Made by a program: the position numbers and the translations under genes
Notes under the pieces: model-generated
Databases searched by the model: none
What the model saw: the letters and a program-made list of their open reading frames with translations, nothing else
Told to the model about the DNA's origin: nothing
Origin: CAZPAV01 sp964584755
GTDB lineage: Bacteria > Actinomycetota > Acidimicrobiia > Spongiisociales > UBA5794
NCBI GenBank assembly: GCA_964584755.1
Contig: CAZPAV010000007.1
Location: forward strand, 7,115 to 71,114
DNA: 64,000 nucleotides
Direction of reading: 5' to 3'
Shown here: positions 7,642 through 15,102 of the stretch, one piece after another
Layout of the letters: the number at the start of each line of letters is the position of its first letter
Position numbering within the stretch: the stretch's first letter is position 1

Positions 7642-10600
7642 GTGAGCCGCGACCGATTCGTCCACCTGCACGTGCACTCCGAGTTCTCCATGCTCGACGG
7701 CGCGGCGCGCGTGCGCGACATGGTCGCGGCCGCGGCCGCCGACGGCCAGCCGGCCATCGCCATCACCGATCACGGCGTGCTGTACGGGGTCGTGGACTTC
7801 TACCGGGCGGCCGGGGAGGCCGGGATCAAGCCGATCATCGGCATGGAGGCGTACGTGACGCCCGGGTCGCGTTTCGATCGACCACCGCGGCGCGAGGACG
7901 TCCGCTACCACATGACGTTGCTGGCGGTGAGCGACGTCGGCTACCGGAACCTCGTCAAGCTCGCCTCGCGCGCCTACCTCGAGGGCTTCTACTACAAGCC
8001 GCGCATGGACGTGGAGCTCCTCGCCGAGCACGCGGCGGGGATCGTCGCCACCTCCGGTTGCCTCGGCGGGCACGTCCCCCAGCTCCTCGGCCCGGACGTC
8101 GTCACGGAGGAGGGCAACGTCGGCGGGGCACGGGACTACGAGGCGGCCCGGGCGGCCGCGGGGATGTACCGGGACATCTTCGGCGAGGACGGGTTCTTCA
8201 TCGAGGTGCAGGACCACGGTATCCCGGCACAACGCCGGATCATGCCCGACCTGCTCCGGATCGCCCGCGAGGTGGGGGTGCCGCTCCTCGCCGCCAACGA
8301 CAGTCACTACACCTACGCGCACGAGGCCGACGCCCACGACGTCCTCCTCTGCATCCAGACCGGCTCGAACCGGGCCGACGCCGATCGGTTCCGGTTCCAC
8401 TCGCAGGAGTTCTACGTCAAGACCTCGCGCCAGATGCGGGACCTGTTCCCCGACGACGAGTTCCCGGGGGCCGCCGACAACACGCTGCTCGTGGCCGAAC
8501 GCGCCGAGGTGCATCTCGAGTTCGGGCACATCCTCCTGCCGCAGTTCCCGGTGCCGGAGGGTTTCGACGAGGAGGGGTACCTCCGGGAGCTCGTCTACGC
8601 CGGTGCCCGGGAGCGGTACGGGACGCTCGAGGACCGTGTGCGCGACCGCATCGACCACGAGCTGCGGGTCATCGGGGAGATGGGGTTCGCGGCGTACTTC
8701 CTCATCGTCTGGGACCTCATCCGCCACGCCCGCGAGCGAGGGATCCGGACGGGACCGGGACGGGGGAGCGCGGCAGGGTCGATCGTGGCCTACTGCCTCG
8801 GGATCACGAAGATCGATCCGCTGGCCTTCGGCCTCATCTTCGAGCGTTTCCTCAACCCGGGGCGACGCCAGATGCCCGACATCGACATGGACTTCGACGA
8901 GCGGTACCGCGGCGAGATGATCCGGTACTGCGCGCAACGGTACGGCTCCGACCACGTGGCCCAGATCATCACCTTCTCGACGATCAAGGGGAAGCAGGCG
9001 ATCCGGGACGCCGCCCGGGTCCTGGGCCACCCGTACAGCCTCGGCGACCGCGTCGCCAAGCAGATGCCCCCAGCGATCCTGGGGAAGGAGGCGACCCTGG
9101 AGCAGTGCCTCGTGCCTCCGGGGCCGGAGGCGGACCAGGTGACGAAGGACCACTACGTGGCGGCCGCCGGGCTCCGGGAGCTGTACGAGGCCGACCCCGC
9201 GGTGCGAGAGGTCGTGGACACCGCCCGCGGCCTCGAGGGCCTGCGCCGTCAGGACTCCATCCACGCGGCGGCGGTCGTCATCTCTCCGGTGCCCCTCACC
9301 GAGATCGTCCCCCTCCAGCGGAAGGGGGAGGACGCCGAGGTCGTCACCCAGTACGAGATGCACGGCGTCGAGGCGCTGGGTCTCCTGAAGATGGACTTCC
9401 TCGGCCTCCGGAATCTCGCCACGATCGAGCGGGCCCTCGAGCTCATCGAGCGCAACACGGGCGAGCGCATCGACATCGACGCCATCCCCCTCGACGATCC
9501 CGAGGTGTACGCCATGCTGCGGGCGGGGGACTCCATGGGGGTGTTCCAGTTCGAGGGCGGGCCCATGCGGGCGCTCATGAGGAACCTCGGGCCGGATTCC
9601 TTCGAGCATCTCGTGGCGCTGAACGCGCTGTACCGGCCCGGACCGCTCGGCGCCGGCATGCACACCGAGTACGCGGAGCGGAAGAACGGACGAGCCGAGA
9701 TCACGTTCCTCCACCCCGACCTCGAGGAGATCCTCGGCGACACCTTCGGGATCATGGTGTACCAGGAGCAGGTGATGCAGGTCGCCCAGAAGATGGCCGG
9801 GTTCTCGATGGCGGAGGCGGACCTCCTCCGGAAGGCGATGGGCAAGAAGATCCCGGCGGTCATGAGGGAGCAGGAGGAGAAGTTCGTCGCCGGGTGCGTG
9901 GCGCGGGGCCATCCCGTCACCCTGGCTCGGGAGCTCTTCCGCTACATCGAGCACTTCGCGGGGTACGGGTTCAACCGCAGCCACAGCGCCGCCTACGCGT
10001 ACGTCGCGTACCAGACCGCCTGGCTCAAGGCGCACCATCCCGCCGAGTACATGGCGGCGCTCCTCACCGCGGTGAAACGGGACAAGGACAAGACCGCGAT
10101 CTACCTCCACGAGTGTCGGGTCATGGGCGTCCCGGTGCTCGTCCCGGACGTGAACGCCTCCGAGTCCGATTTCACCGCGGCCGGCGGTCGGATCACCTTC
10201 GGGTTGTCGGCGGTGCGGAACGTGGGCGAGGGCGTCGTCGGGCTCGTCGTGGCGGAACGGGAGAAGAACGGGCCGTTCGTCAGCTTCCAGGACTTCGTCG
10301 ATCGGGTGGACGTGAGCGTGCTCAACAAGCGGACGGTCGAGTCGCTCATCAAGGCGGGGGCCTTCGACTCGCTCGGCCATCCCCGACGGGGTCTCTTCGA
10401 GGCGAGCATCGACATGCTCGATGCCACCATCGCCCGGCGCCGGGCCGAGGAGATGGGCCAGTACAGCCTCTTCGGGGACGCGGGCGGAAACGACCTGGCG
10501 GTGGAGGTGGCCATCCCCGACGTGGAGTGGGACAAGAAGACGAAGCTGGCCTTCGAGAAGGAGATGCTCGGGCTCTACGTCTCGGACCATCCCCTCCTCG

Positions 10601-11148
10601 GGGTGGAGCGCGCCCTCGCCGCCATGTGCACGAGCACCATTCCCGGACTGTGGGACCAGGCGGACGGGTCGTCGGTGACGATCGGGGGGATCGTCGGGGC
10701 GATCACGCGGCGGTACACGAAGGCGGGGGATCCGATGATCTTCTTCAGTCTCGAGGATCTCCAGGGGAGCGTGGAGGTCGTGTGTTTTCCGCGGACGGTC
10801 GCCGAGTACGGCGCGCTCGTGCACGAGGACGGGCTCCTCGTCGTGTCGGGACGGGTCGACCATCGGGGCGACGACGTGAAGGTGATCGCCCAGGCGCTGC
10901 GAGAGCCGCAGCTCTCCGCGGAGACCGCGGTGCGGCTCCGGGTGCCGGCGCGCCGTCTCTCGAGAAACATGGTGGAACGACTCCGCGGCGTGCTCCGCAA
11001 CCACCCCGGGACGGCTCCCGTCTACCTCCATCTCGCCTCCGAGACGGGGGAGACCGTCGTTCGCGTCGGCGACGACCACCGTGTGGAGCCCCGCTCGGCG
11101 CTCTTCGCCGAGCTCCGCGAGCTCCTCGGCCCATCGGCCGTCATCTGA
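7642..11148 (+). CDS. dnaE: DNA polymerase III alpha subunit
   Basis: The replicative polymerase subunit, 1,168 residues (GTG start), a normal DnaE1 length. It begins with a PHP domain (HLHVHSEFSMLDG, then ITDHGVLYG and a conserved GMEAYV) whose metal-binding residues look intact, so it may carry PHP proofreading as shown for other actinobacterial DnaE1 enzymes. The polymerase core has GPGRGSAAGS and the catalytic PDIDMDFDERYRG. YGFNRSHSAAYA lies in the fingers/thumb region. QYSLFGD near residue 940 matches a beta-clamp-binding QxxLF motif, and a C-terminal OB fold follows (about 1010-1100). A proofreading epsilon subunit is not in this window. Confidence 0.97.
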   Translation: MSRDRFVHLHVHSEFSMLDGAARVRDMVAAAAADGQPAIAITDHGVLYGVVDFYRAAGEAGIKPIIGMEAYVTPGSRFDRPPRREDVRYHMTLLAVSDVGYRNLVKLASRAYLEGFYYKPRMDVELLAEHAAGIVATSGCLGGHVPQLLGPDVVTEEGNVGGARDYEAARAAAGMYRDIFGEDGFFIEVQDHGIPAQRRIMPDLLRIAREVGVPLLAANDSHYTYAHEADAHDVLLCIQTGSNRADADRFRFHSQEFYVKTSRQMRDLFPDDEFPGAADNTLLVAERAEVHLEFGHILLPQFPVPEGFDEEGYLRELVYAGARERYGTLEDRVRDRIDHELRVIGEMGFAAYFLIVWDLIRHARERGIRTGPGRGSAAGSIVAYCLGITKIDPLAFGLIFERFLNPGRRQMPDIDMDFDERYRGEMIRYCAQRYGSDHVAQIITFSTIKGKQAIRDAARVLGHPYSLGDRVAKQMPPAILGKEATLEQCLVPPGPEADQVTKDHYVAAAGLRELYEADPAVREVVDTARGLEGLRRQDSIHAAAVVISPVPLTEIVPLQRKGEDAEVVTQYEMHGVEALGLLKMDFLGLRNLATIERALELIERNTGERIDIDAIPLDDPEVYAMLRAGDSMGVFQFEGGPMRALMRNLGPDSFEHLVALNALYRPGPLGAGMHTEYAERKNGRAEITFLHPDLEEILGDTFGIMVYQEQVMQVAQKMAGFSMAEADLLRKAMGKKIPAVMREQEEKFVAGCVARGHPVTLARELFRYIEHFAGYGFNRSHSAAYAYVAYQTAWLKAHHPAEYMAALLTAVKRDKDKTAIYLHECRVMGVPVLVPDVNASESDFTAAGGRITFGLSAVRNVGEGVVGLVVAEREKNGPFVSFQDFVDRVDVSVLNKRTVESLIKAGAFDSLGHPRRGLFEASIDMLDATIARRRAEEMGQYSLFGDAGGNDLAVEVAIPDVEWDKKTKLAFEKEMLGLYVSDHPLLGVERALAAMCTSTIPGLWDQADGSSVTIGGIVGAITRRYTKAGDPMIFFSLEDLQGSVEVVCFPRTVAEYGALVHEDGLLVVSGRVDHRGDDVKVIAQALREPQLSAETAVRLRVPARRLSRNMVERLRGVLRNHPGTAPVYLHLASETGETVVRVGDDHRVEPRSALFAELRELLGPSAVI

Positions 11149-11176
11149 GTAGACGACTACCCACAGTAGTTGACCG

Positions 11177-11205
11177 TCGACAGATCGGGCCCGATCGACT
11201 ACGCT
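11177..11205 (+). promoter_or_regulatory. Promoter with embedded 14-bp palindrome before the Tat repeat protein
   Basis: TCGACA (11177-11182), a 17-nt spacer and TACGCT (11200-11205) form a plausible promoter. The spacer contains the perfect palindrome GATCGGGCCCGATC (11183-11196), which could be an operator. An additional TTGACC lies at 11170. No regulator gene is adjacent. Confidence 0.4.
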
Positions 11206-11270
11206 GAGTGGCGGTCTCGAGGAGAGAGAAAGGGGTCGGTGTGGTGGAGCACACGCAGCGCGAGGGAGGG

Positions 11271-11777
11271 ATGACCAGACGCGAGATGTTGAGGCGGGGA
11301 GCGCTCCTCGCGGGGATGGTGTGGACGGCGCCACTCCTCCAGGTGGTGAACATGGCACCGGCGCGAGCCTCCGAGGGTGAGGGACACGAGCGCAAGGAAC
11401 GCTCCCACGAGGGGGAGGACGAGGACACGGCGAGCACGGCCTCGACGGNNNNNNNNNNNNNNNNNNNNNNNNNNNNNNNNNNNNNNNNNNNNNNNNNNNN
11501 NNNNNNNNNNNNNNNNNNNNNNNNNNNNNNNNNNNNNNNNNNNNNNNNGAGCACGGTCTCGACGGTGAGCACGGCGACGAGCGACGAGGACGGTGGCGGT
11601 GCCGGGGGAGGTCCCGGGGACACGACCGGAGGCGGCGGCCTGGGCGGTGGCGGCGGTGCCGGCGGGGGTCCGGGGGACACGACCGGAGGCGGCGGCCCGG
11701 GCGGCCCGACGGGCGGGGCGGGCTCGGGCGCCGGAGGAACCGGGCTGGGGGATGCCGTCGTCCCGACGTTCCCCTGA
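11271..11777 (+). CDS. Tat-exported Ser/Thr-repeat, Gly-rich protein (interrupted by scaffold gap)
   Basis: Function unknown. It begins MTRREMLRRGALLAG, a twin-arginine signal (RR, hydrophobic core, likely cut after MAPARA), so export of a folded protein or by the Tat route is likely. A charged segment rich in E, K, R and D follows, then Ser-Thr-Ala/Val repeats encoded by AGCACGGYCTCGACGGT-like units. The scaffold gap falls inside these repeats and the same frame and motif resume after it, so the true repeat length is unknown. The C-terminus is Gly-rich with two copies of GAGGGPGDTTGGGG. The start is uncertain: GTG 11241 is in frame and would add 10 residues. It ends 15 bp from the stop of the convergent HprK-like gene, so a link to that kinase and PqqD-like protein is tempting but unproven. 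Confidence 0.6.
   Translation: MTRREMLRRGALLAGMVWTAPLLQVVNMAPARASEGEGHERKERSHEGEDEDTASTASTXXXXXXXXXXXXXXXXXXXXXXXXXXXXXXXXXXSTVSTVSTATSDEDGGGAGGGPGDTTGGGGLGGGGGAGGGPGDTTGGGGPGGPTGGAGSGAGGTGLGDAVVPTFP
11449..11548. other. Scaffold gap (100 N)
   Basis: Exactly 100 N, most likely a placeholder rather than a measured length. Both edges carry the same unit (CGAGCACGG, then CTCGACGG), so the gap is probably a collapsed tandem repeat within the Ser/Thr-repeat gene. Confidence 0.98.
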
Positions 11778-11792
11778 GATCGTGCGTCCGGC

Positions 11793-12605
11793 TCAGAGGA
11801 GCTCGTCGAGGAGCGAGACCGCGGCCGGCGGGTCGACGTAGGCGAGACGGTACCCGTCCACCTCTCCGGCGACCCGGACCGCGTTCGTGAAGTTCTCCTC
11901 GGGCCGGTCGCCCCGCCGGAACGTGTTGCGGAGGAGGAGCGTGGCGAGCGGGGCACGGCGGAGGGGCTCGAGCCGGGCCGGTGCGGAGCCCGGCTCGAGG
12001 ACGACGAGCGCCGCCAGCCGGAGGCGACCACCCGCGACCCGCCCCCCGAGATCCTGCGGCGTCACCGGGTACTTGTACCGGGACGGCGTGATCGCGAGCG
12101 TGGTCGCGTCGATGCCGACGGCACGGGTCGCCTTCCGGTCCATCCAGAGCGGCTTGGGGTAGGGAACGACCTCGAGCGTGGCGGGATCGAACGCGAGCGC
12201 CTCGTCGCTGACGTACGCCCAGCCGGCCCGGACGCAGGCACCGGCGAGCGTCGACTTGCCGAGCCCCGATCGGCCCGGGAAGGCGACGACGCGTCCCCCC
12301 CGGGCGACGACGCCGGCGTGGACCGCCCAGAGCGGACAGCGCTCCATGATGACGTCGTGGAGGGTCGACAGGAGCTTCATCACCGCCTGGTCGAAGGCGA
12401 GGGGCTCGCAACGGCGGTCCTCGTCCACCCAGACGGCGTAGCCCGCGTCCGTGGCGCGCAGCGAGACCTCGACGACCGGCGCGCGGACCGCCGGAGGGAG
12501 GTCGACACAGAGGCGGTCGAGCAGCGGTCCGAGGGGAGGCTCCGTGGAGGAGATCGCGACCGGCACTCGCAGGAGCTCGTAGCGACGGCGGACCGGGAAG
12601 CTCAT
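11793..12605 (-). CDS. HprK-like serine kinase / P-loop protein
   Basis: A 270-residue protein resembling the kinase domain of HPr kinase/phosphorylase. The core is WAVHAGVVARGGRVVAFPG, then the Walker A GRSGLGKST, then AYVSDEALAFDP and PYPKPLWMDRK. This order (H-A-G, P-loop, SDE, P-x-P) is typical of HprK-like proteins associated with PqqD-like proteins. The N-terminal HPr-binding domain of true HprK is absent, and no PTS gene is in the window. In some lasso-peptide clusters such kinases phosphorylate the precursor peptide (family knowledge); here no cyclase or leader peptidase is present. Start ATG 12605 overlaps the PqqD stop (ATGA), so the two are coupled. It faces the Tat repeat protein. 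Confidence 0.8.
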   Translation of the reverse strand: MSFPVRRRYELLRVPVAISSTEPPLGPLLDRLCVDLPPAVRAPVVEVSLRATDAGYAVWVDEDRRCEPLAFDQAVMKLLSTLHDVIMERCPLWAVHAGVVARGGRVVAFPGRSGLGKSTLAGACVRAGWAYVSDEALAFDPATLEVVPYPKPLWMDRKATRAVGIDATTLAITPSRYKYPVTPQDLGGRVAGGRLRLAALVVLEPGSAPARLEPLRRAPLATLLLRNTFRRGDRPEENFTNAVRVAGEVDGYRLAYVDPPAAVSLLDELL

Positions 12606-12874
12606 TCGTCGGGGGGGAGGAGTCCGGCGTCGCGCAACATCGCGACCGCGGCGGCGACGTCGGCCCGAACCCGATCCCGGGGGGCTCCGTACGCCGCGGC
12701 GAGGAGTCCGGCGAGCTCGTCGAGGTCGTACGTCCCCGTGGCGAGACGCCACACGTCCCCGGCCGTCGGGTTGAGCTCGTAGTACCGCCGGCGCACCGGG
12801 TCGTAGAGGACGATGTCCCCGTCGATCTCCTCGACGACGACGTGGGCGGCCGGTGGCCCGATCCGTCCGCTCAT
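12602..12874 (-). CDS. PqqD-family (RRE-like) protein
   Basis: A 90-residue protein with a clear PqqD-type pattern: DGDIVLYDPVRRRYYELNPTAGDVWRLA, then a helical C-terminus. PqqD folds are RiPP recognition elements that bind leader peptides and present them to modifying enzymes. It is read directly into the HprK-like gene (4-nt overlap), a pairing known from RiPP-like loci. Start ATG 12874 lies 6 nt after TATGGT, suggesting its own leaderless promoter within the 19-nt gap behind the ArsA-like gene. No radical-SAM, cyclase or protease partner is visible, so the client is unknown; the nearby Tat repeat protein is one candidate. Confidence 0.85.
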   Translation of the reverse strand: MSGRIGPPAAHVVVEEIDGDIVLYDPVRRRYYELNPTAGDVWRLATGTYDLDELAGLLAAAYGAPRDRVRADVAAAVAMLRDAGLLPPDE

Positions 12875-12880
12875 GGGCAG

Positions 12881-12886
12881 ACCATA
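12881..12886 (-). promoter_or_regulatory. -10 hexamer for a leaderless PqqD transcript
   Basis: TATGGT on the minus strand ends 6 nt before ATG 12874, the same spacing seen at other apparent leaderless genes in this window. It suggests the PqqD-HprK pair can be transcribed separately from the ArsA pair. Confidence 0.45.
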
Positions 12887-12893
12887 GCCGAGC

Positions 12894-13949
12894 TCACGGA
12901 CCGAGCCCCCCGTCGAGTCCCGTGGCGACGTCGAGGAGACCGTCGAGGCGATCGGGCGTCGTGGGGGCCTCCGGCATCCAGGGCACGAAGGCGAGTGGCA
13001 CCCCGTAGCGGGAGGCGACCTCGTCACGAGCCGTCTCCTGGCGACCGGCCTCCTCGGCCCACCGGTGCAGGTTCGTCTCGAGGGCCGCACGCAGCGCGGG
13101 ATCGGTCACGCCCTCGAGGGGCCGGCGCGACGCCTCGAGCCAGGCGAGCGGGAGCGCCCGATTGAACACGACGACCCGCGGCGTGATCCGGATCTCGGCG
13201 AGCTCGGCGAAGAAGCGGGCGACCTCCCGCAGCGGCGTCGGGTCGGCGGTGGTGACGACCACGGTCGTGGCCCGCCGCAGGTGGCGCTCGATCGTGCGGG
13301 AGCGGGCCCGGAGCCCGTCGTACATCGTGCGCAGATCGAGGAGGAAGTCGGCGACGCCCTCGAGGAGGCTCCCACCGAGCACCGTGTCGGCGAGACGGAG
13401 CATGGGACGGGCCGTGAGACGGTACAGCGCCCGTCGCGCCGGGAGCCGCGCCCCCGTCAGCCAGTGGAGCAGGCGGCTCCCGACGAGCTCTCCGGTGCGA
13501 CGCGGCGCGAGGAAGAAGTCGATCCCTCCCCCCGCCGGCGGCGTGTCGACCACGATGAGATCCCAGCGGTGCTCCTCGGTGAGCGTCGCCATCTGCTCGG
13601 CGGCGGCGAAGGACTGGGCAGCGGGAAAGCGGTCCGCGATGGCCCGGAAGAAGGGGTCGACGAGGAGGCGCTCGGCGACGGCAGGCTCGGCGTACCGGTG
13701 GAGGATCGCCTCCCAGGAGGCGGTGACGTCGAGCATCGCCGCCCACAGCCGCGCCTCGCCGGGTACCGCCACCGGGTCGTTGCCGATATGCTCGAGGCCC
13801 AGCGCGCCGGCGAGCCGACGGGCCGGATCGACGGTGAGGACGAGCGCCGTGTCGCCGCGGCGAGCCGCCCGCACGGCGAGCGCCGCCGCCAGCGTCGTCT
13901 TGCCCACACCTCCGGCACCGGTGACGACGACGGCACGGGTGGCGGTCAT
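12894..13949 (-). CDS. ArsA/Get3-like ATPase, subunit with P-loop Lys but no signature Lys
   Basis: A 351-residue SIMIBI-class ATPase. The P-loop is TGAGGVGKTT (residues 10-19): the catalytic K17 is present but the signature lysine of the deviant Walker A (GKGGVGKT) is Ala12. Switch I (LTVDPARRLAG) and switch II (IVVDTPPAGGG) are well kept, so this subunit probably binds and hydrolyses ATP. Start ATG overlaps the stop of the upstream ArsA-like gene (ATGA). Paired ArsA-like ATPases are common in actinobacteria (for example Rv3679-Rv3680 in mycobacteria). Arsenite transport is not implied, since no arsenic gene and no ArsA-type CxxC metal site is seen. The partner protein or client is unknown. 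Confidence 0.88.
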   Translation of the reverse strand: MTATRAVVVTGAGGVGKTTLAAALAVRAARRGDTALVLTVDPARRLAGALGLEHIGNDPVAVPGEARLWAAMLDVTASWEAILHRYAEPAVAERLLVDPFFRAIADRFPAAQSFAAAEQMATLTEEHRWDLIVVDTPPAGGGIDFFLAPRRTGELVGSRLLHWLTGARLPARRALYRLTARPMLRLADTVLGGSLLEGVADFLLDLRTMYDGLRARSRTIERHLRRATTVVVTTADPTPLREVARFFAELAEIRITPRVVVFNRALPLAWLEASRRPLEGVTDPALRAALETNLHRWAEEAGRQETARDEVASRYGVPLAFVPWMPEAPTTPDRLDGLLDVATGLDGGLGP

Positions 13950-14806
13950 CGGGGACGCTCCAGATCGACCGCGAGTTGCGCTGCCACCTCCCCCGGTGTC
14001 AGGAGGCCGAAGAGGAAGGGGAGACGTGGTCCGGGGGGGAGTCGGGCGAGCCAGCGCTCCTGGCCGGCGGCGAGGCCGAGGTGGAGGAGGGCCGCGTCGC
14101 GATGCGGACCCGCGGGGACGGCGGCGAGGGCCTCGGCGGGGACCTCCAGCGGTTCCAGGACGCGATTGGCGACGACGGCCGCGACGGCGATGGGCGGGTC
14201 CTCGGCGAGGGACGCGACCGTCTCGAGGGTCTCGGTGACGGGGAGCTCCGCCGGGGTCACGACGAGGACGAGTGCCGCCACCGCGGGATCGGCGAGCGTG
14301 GCGCCGATGCGACCGGCCTGCGCCCGGACCGTGCCCGAGGGAACGAGGCCGGCGATCGTCTCGGGGGCGCGCAGGTACGACTCGAGCTGACCGAGGGGTG
14401 GCGCATCCACCACGACGAGGTCCCAGGTGTCCCGCCACACCTCGTACACGGGCTTGCCGATGGACACGATCTCCCGCACCCCGGGGGCGGTGTCGACGAG
14501 GAGGTCGAGGGCGCTCGTGAGGTGGCGGGTCGGCGCCGCCTGAGGAACCCGGAGCTGCAGCTTGAGGTACTCGTCGAGGGCACGCGACCGGGAGACGCCG
14601 GCCAGCCAGAGTCCGGGCCGAACCGGCTCGGGGTCGTAGGAGGGAGGTCCGCTGCGGAGATGTGCGGCGAGACCGAGGCCGTCGCTCAGCGCCAGGGCGA
14701 GCGTGCGTCGGCCCGCCCGGGAGGCGGCCAGCGCGAGGGCCGCGGCGACCGCCGACCGCCCCACGCCGCCCTTGCCGGAGACGAGGACGAGACGGTGGGA
14801 GAACAC
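13946..14806 (-). CDS. ArsA/Get3-like ATPase, subunit with signature Lys but Arg in P-loop
   Basis: A 286-residue SIMIBI ATPase homologue. Its P-loop is SGKGGVGRSA (residues 10-19): the signature lysine K12 is kept, but the catalytic P-loop lysine is Arg17. The DPA of switch I is replaced by ALSDG, while switch II is VVDAPPLG. It therefore looks poorly suited to hydrolyse ATP itself but could lend K12 across a dimer interface to the downstream ArsA-like subunit, which lacks that lysine. Start GTG 14806 lies 7 nt after TACGCT (14819-14814), a leaderless-type start. It is the first gene of the minus-strand block and overlaps the next by 4 nt. Confidence 0.87.
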   Translation of the reverse strand: MFSHRLVLVSGKGGVGRSAVAAALALAASRAGRRTLALALSDGLGLAAHLRSGPPSYDPEPVRPGLWLAGVSRSRALDEYLKLQLRVPQAAPTRHLTSALDLLVDTAPGVREIVSIGKPVYEVWRDTWDLVVVDAPPLGQLESYLRAPETIAGLVPSGTVRAQAGRIGATLADPAVAALVLVVTPAELPVTETLETVASLAEDPPIAVAAVVANRVLEPLEVPAEALAAVPAGPHRDAALLHLGLAAGQERWLARLPPGPRLPFLFGLLTPGEVAAQLAVDLERPR

Positions 14807-14813
14807 GGCGCGG

Positions 14814-14819
14814 AGCGTA
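14814..14819 (-). promoter_or_regulatory. -10 hexamer for a leaderless ArsA-pair transcript
   Basis: TACGCT on the minus strand, 7 nt before GTG 14806. A TAGCCT for the divergent small gene lies nearby on the plus strand (about 14838). Confidence 0.5.
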
Positions 14820-14868
14820 CACGGCCGGGTGCGCGGTAGCCTCTCCCCCGGAGGCGACCCGGAGGACG

Positions 14869-15081
14869 ATGGTGGCGCAACTCGACGTCGAGGAGTTCCT
14901 CGAGCGGTTCCGCGAGCGGGCGGCCGCGGTCCGGGAGCGGGGCGTGCCGCCCCTCGAGGGAGAGGCGCGCAAGCGGTTCATCGAGGGGGCGAAGCTCGAC
15001 TATCTCGACTACTCCCTCGTGGGGAGCGCGACGTGGTCGGTGGAGGACGGCTTCCTCGTCTTGCGGATCCCGTTGACCTGA
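14869..15081 (+). CDS. Small conserved-looking hypothetical protein
   Basis: A 70-residue protein I do not recognise. It is charged and helical at first (VEEFLERFRERAAAVRERG), then has an RFIEGAKLDYLDYS segment and a hydrophobic beta-like end (FLVLRIPLT). No signal, membrane segment or cysteine is present. SD GGAGG precedes ATG 14869. It is divergent from the ArsA-like pair and convergent with thyX, with a 21-bp gap. Good start context and high third-position GC support it as real. Confidence 0.7.
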   Translation: MVAQLDVEEFLERFRERAAAVRERGVPPLEGEARKRFIEGAKLDYLDYSLVGSATWSVEDGFLVLRIPLT

Positions 15082-15102
15082 GTCGCACCGGGACGGCCGG
15101 GG

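Noticed and set aside
7609..12411. A 1,600-codon minus-strand open frame across dnaE and the N gap
   Set aside because: It is antisense to a perfect dnaE and passes through unknown bases; no domain is recognisable.
11793..12874. A complete lasso-peptide biosynthetic cluster
   Set aside because: PqqD- and HprK-like genes are present but no cyclase (asparagine-synthase-like), leader peptidase or short precursor with a suitable core is seen.
12894..14806. Arsenic resistance (arsA) function
   Set aside because: No arsB, arsC, arsD or arsR nearby and no metal-binding cysteines; the family is used for other roles in actinobacteria.
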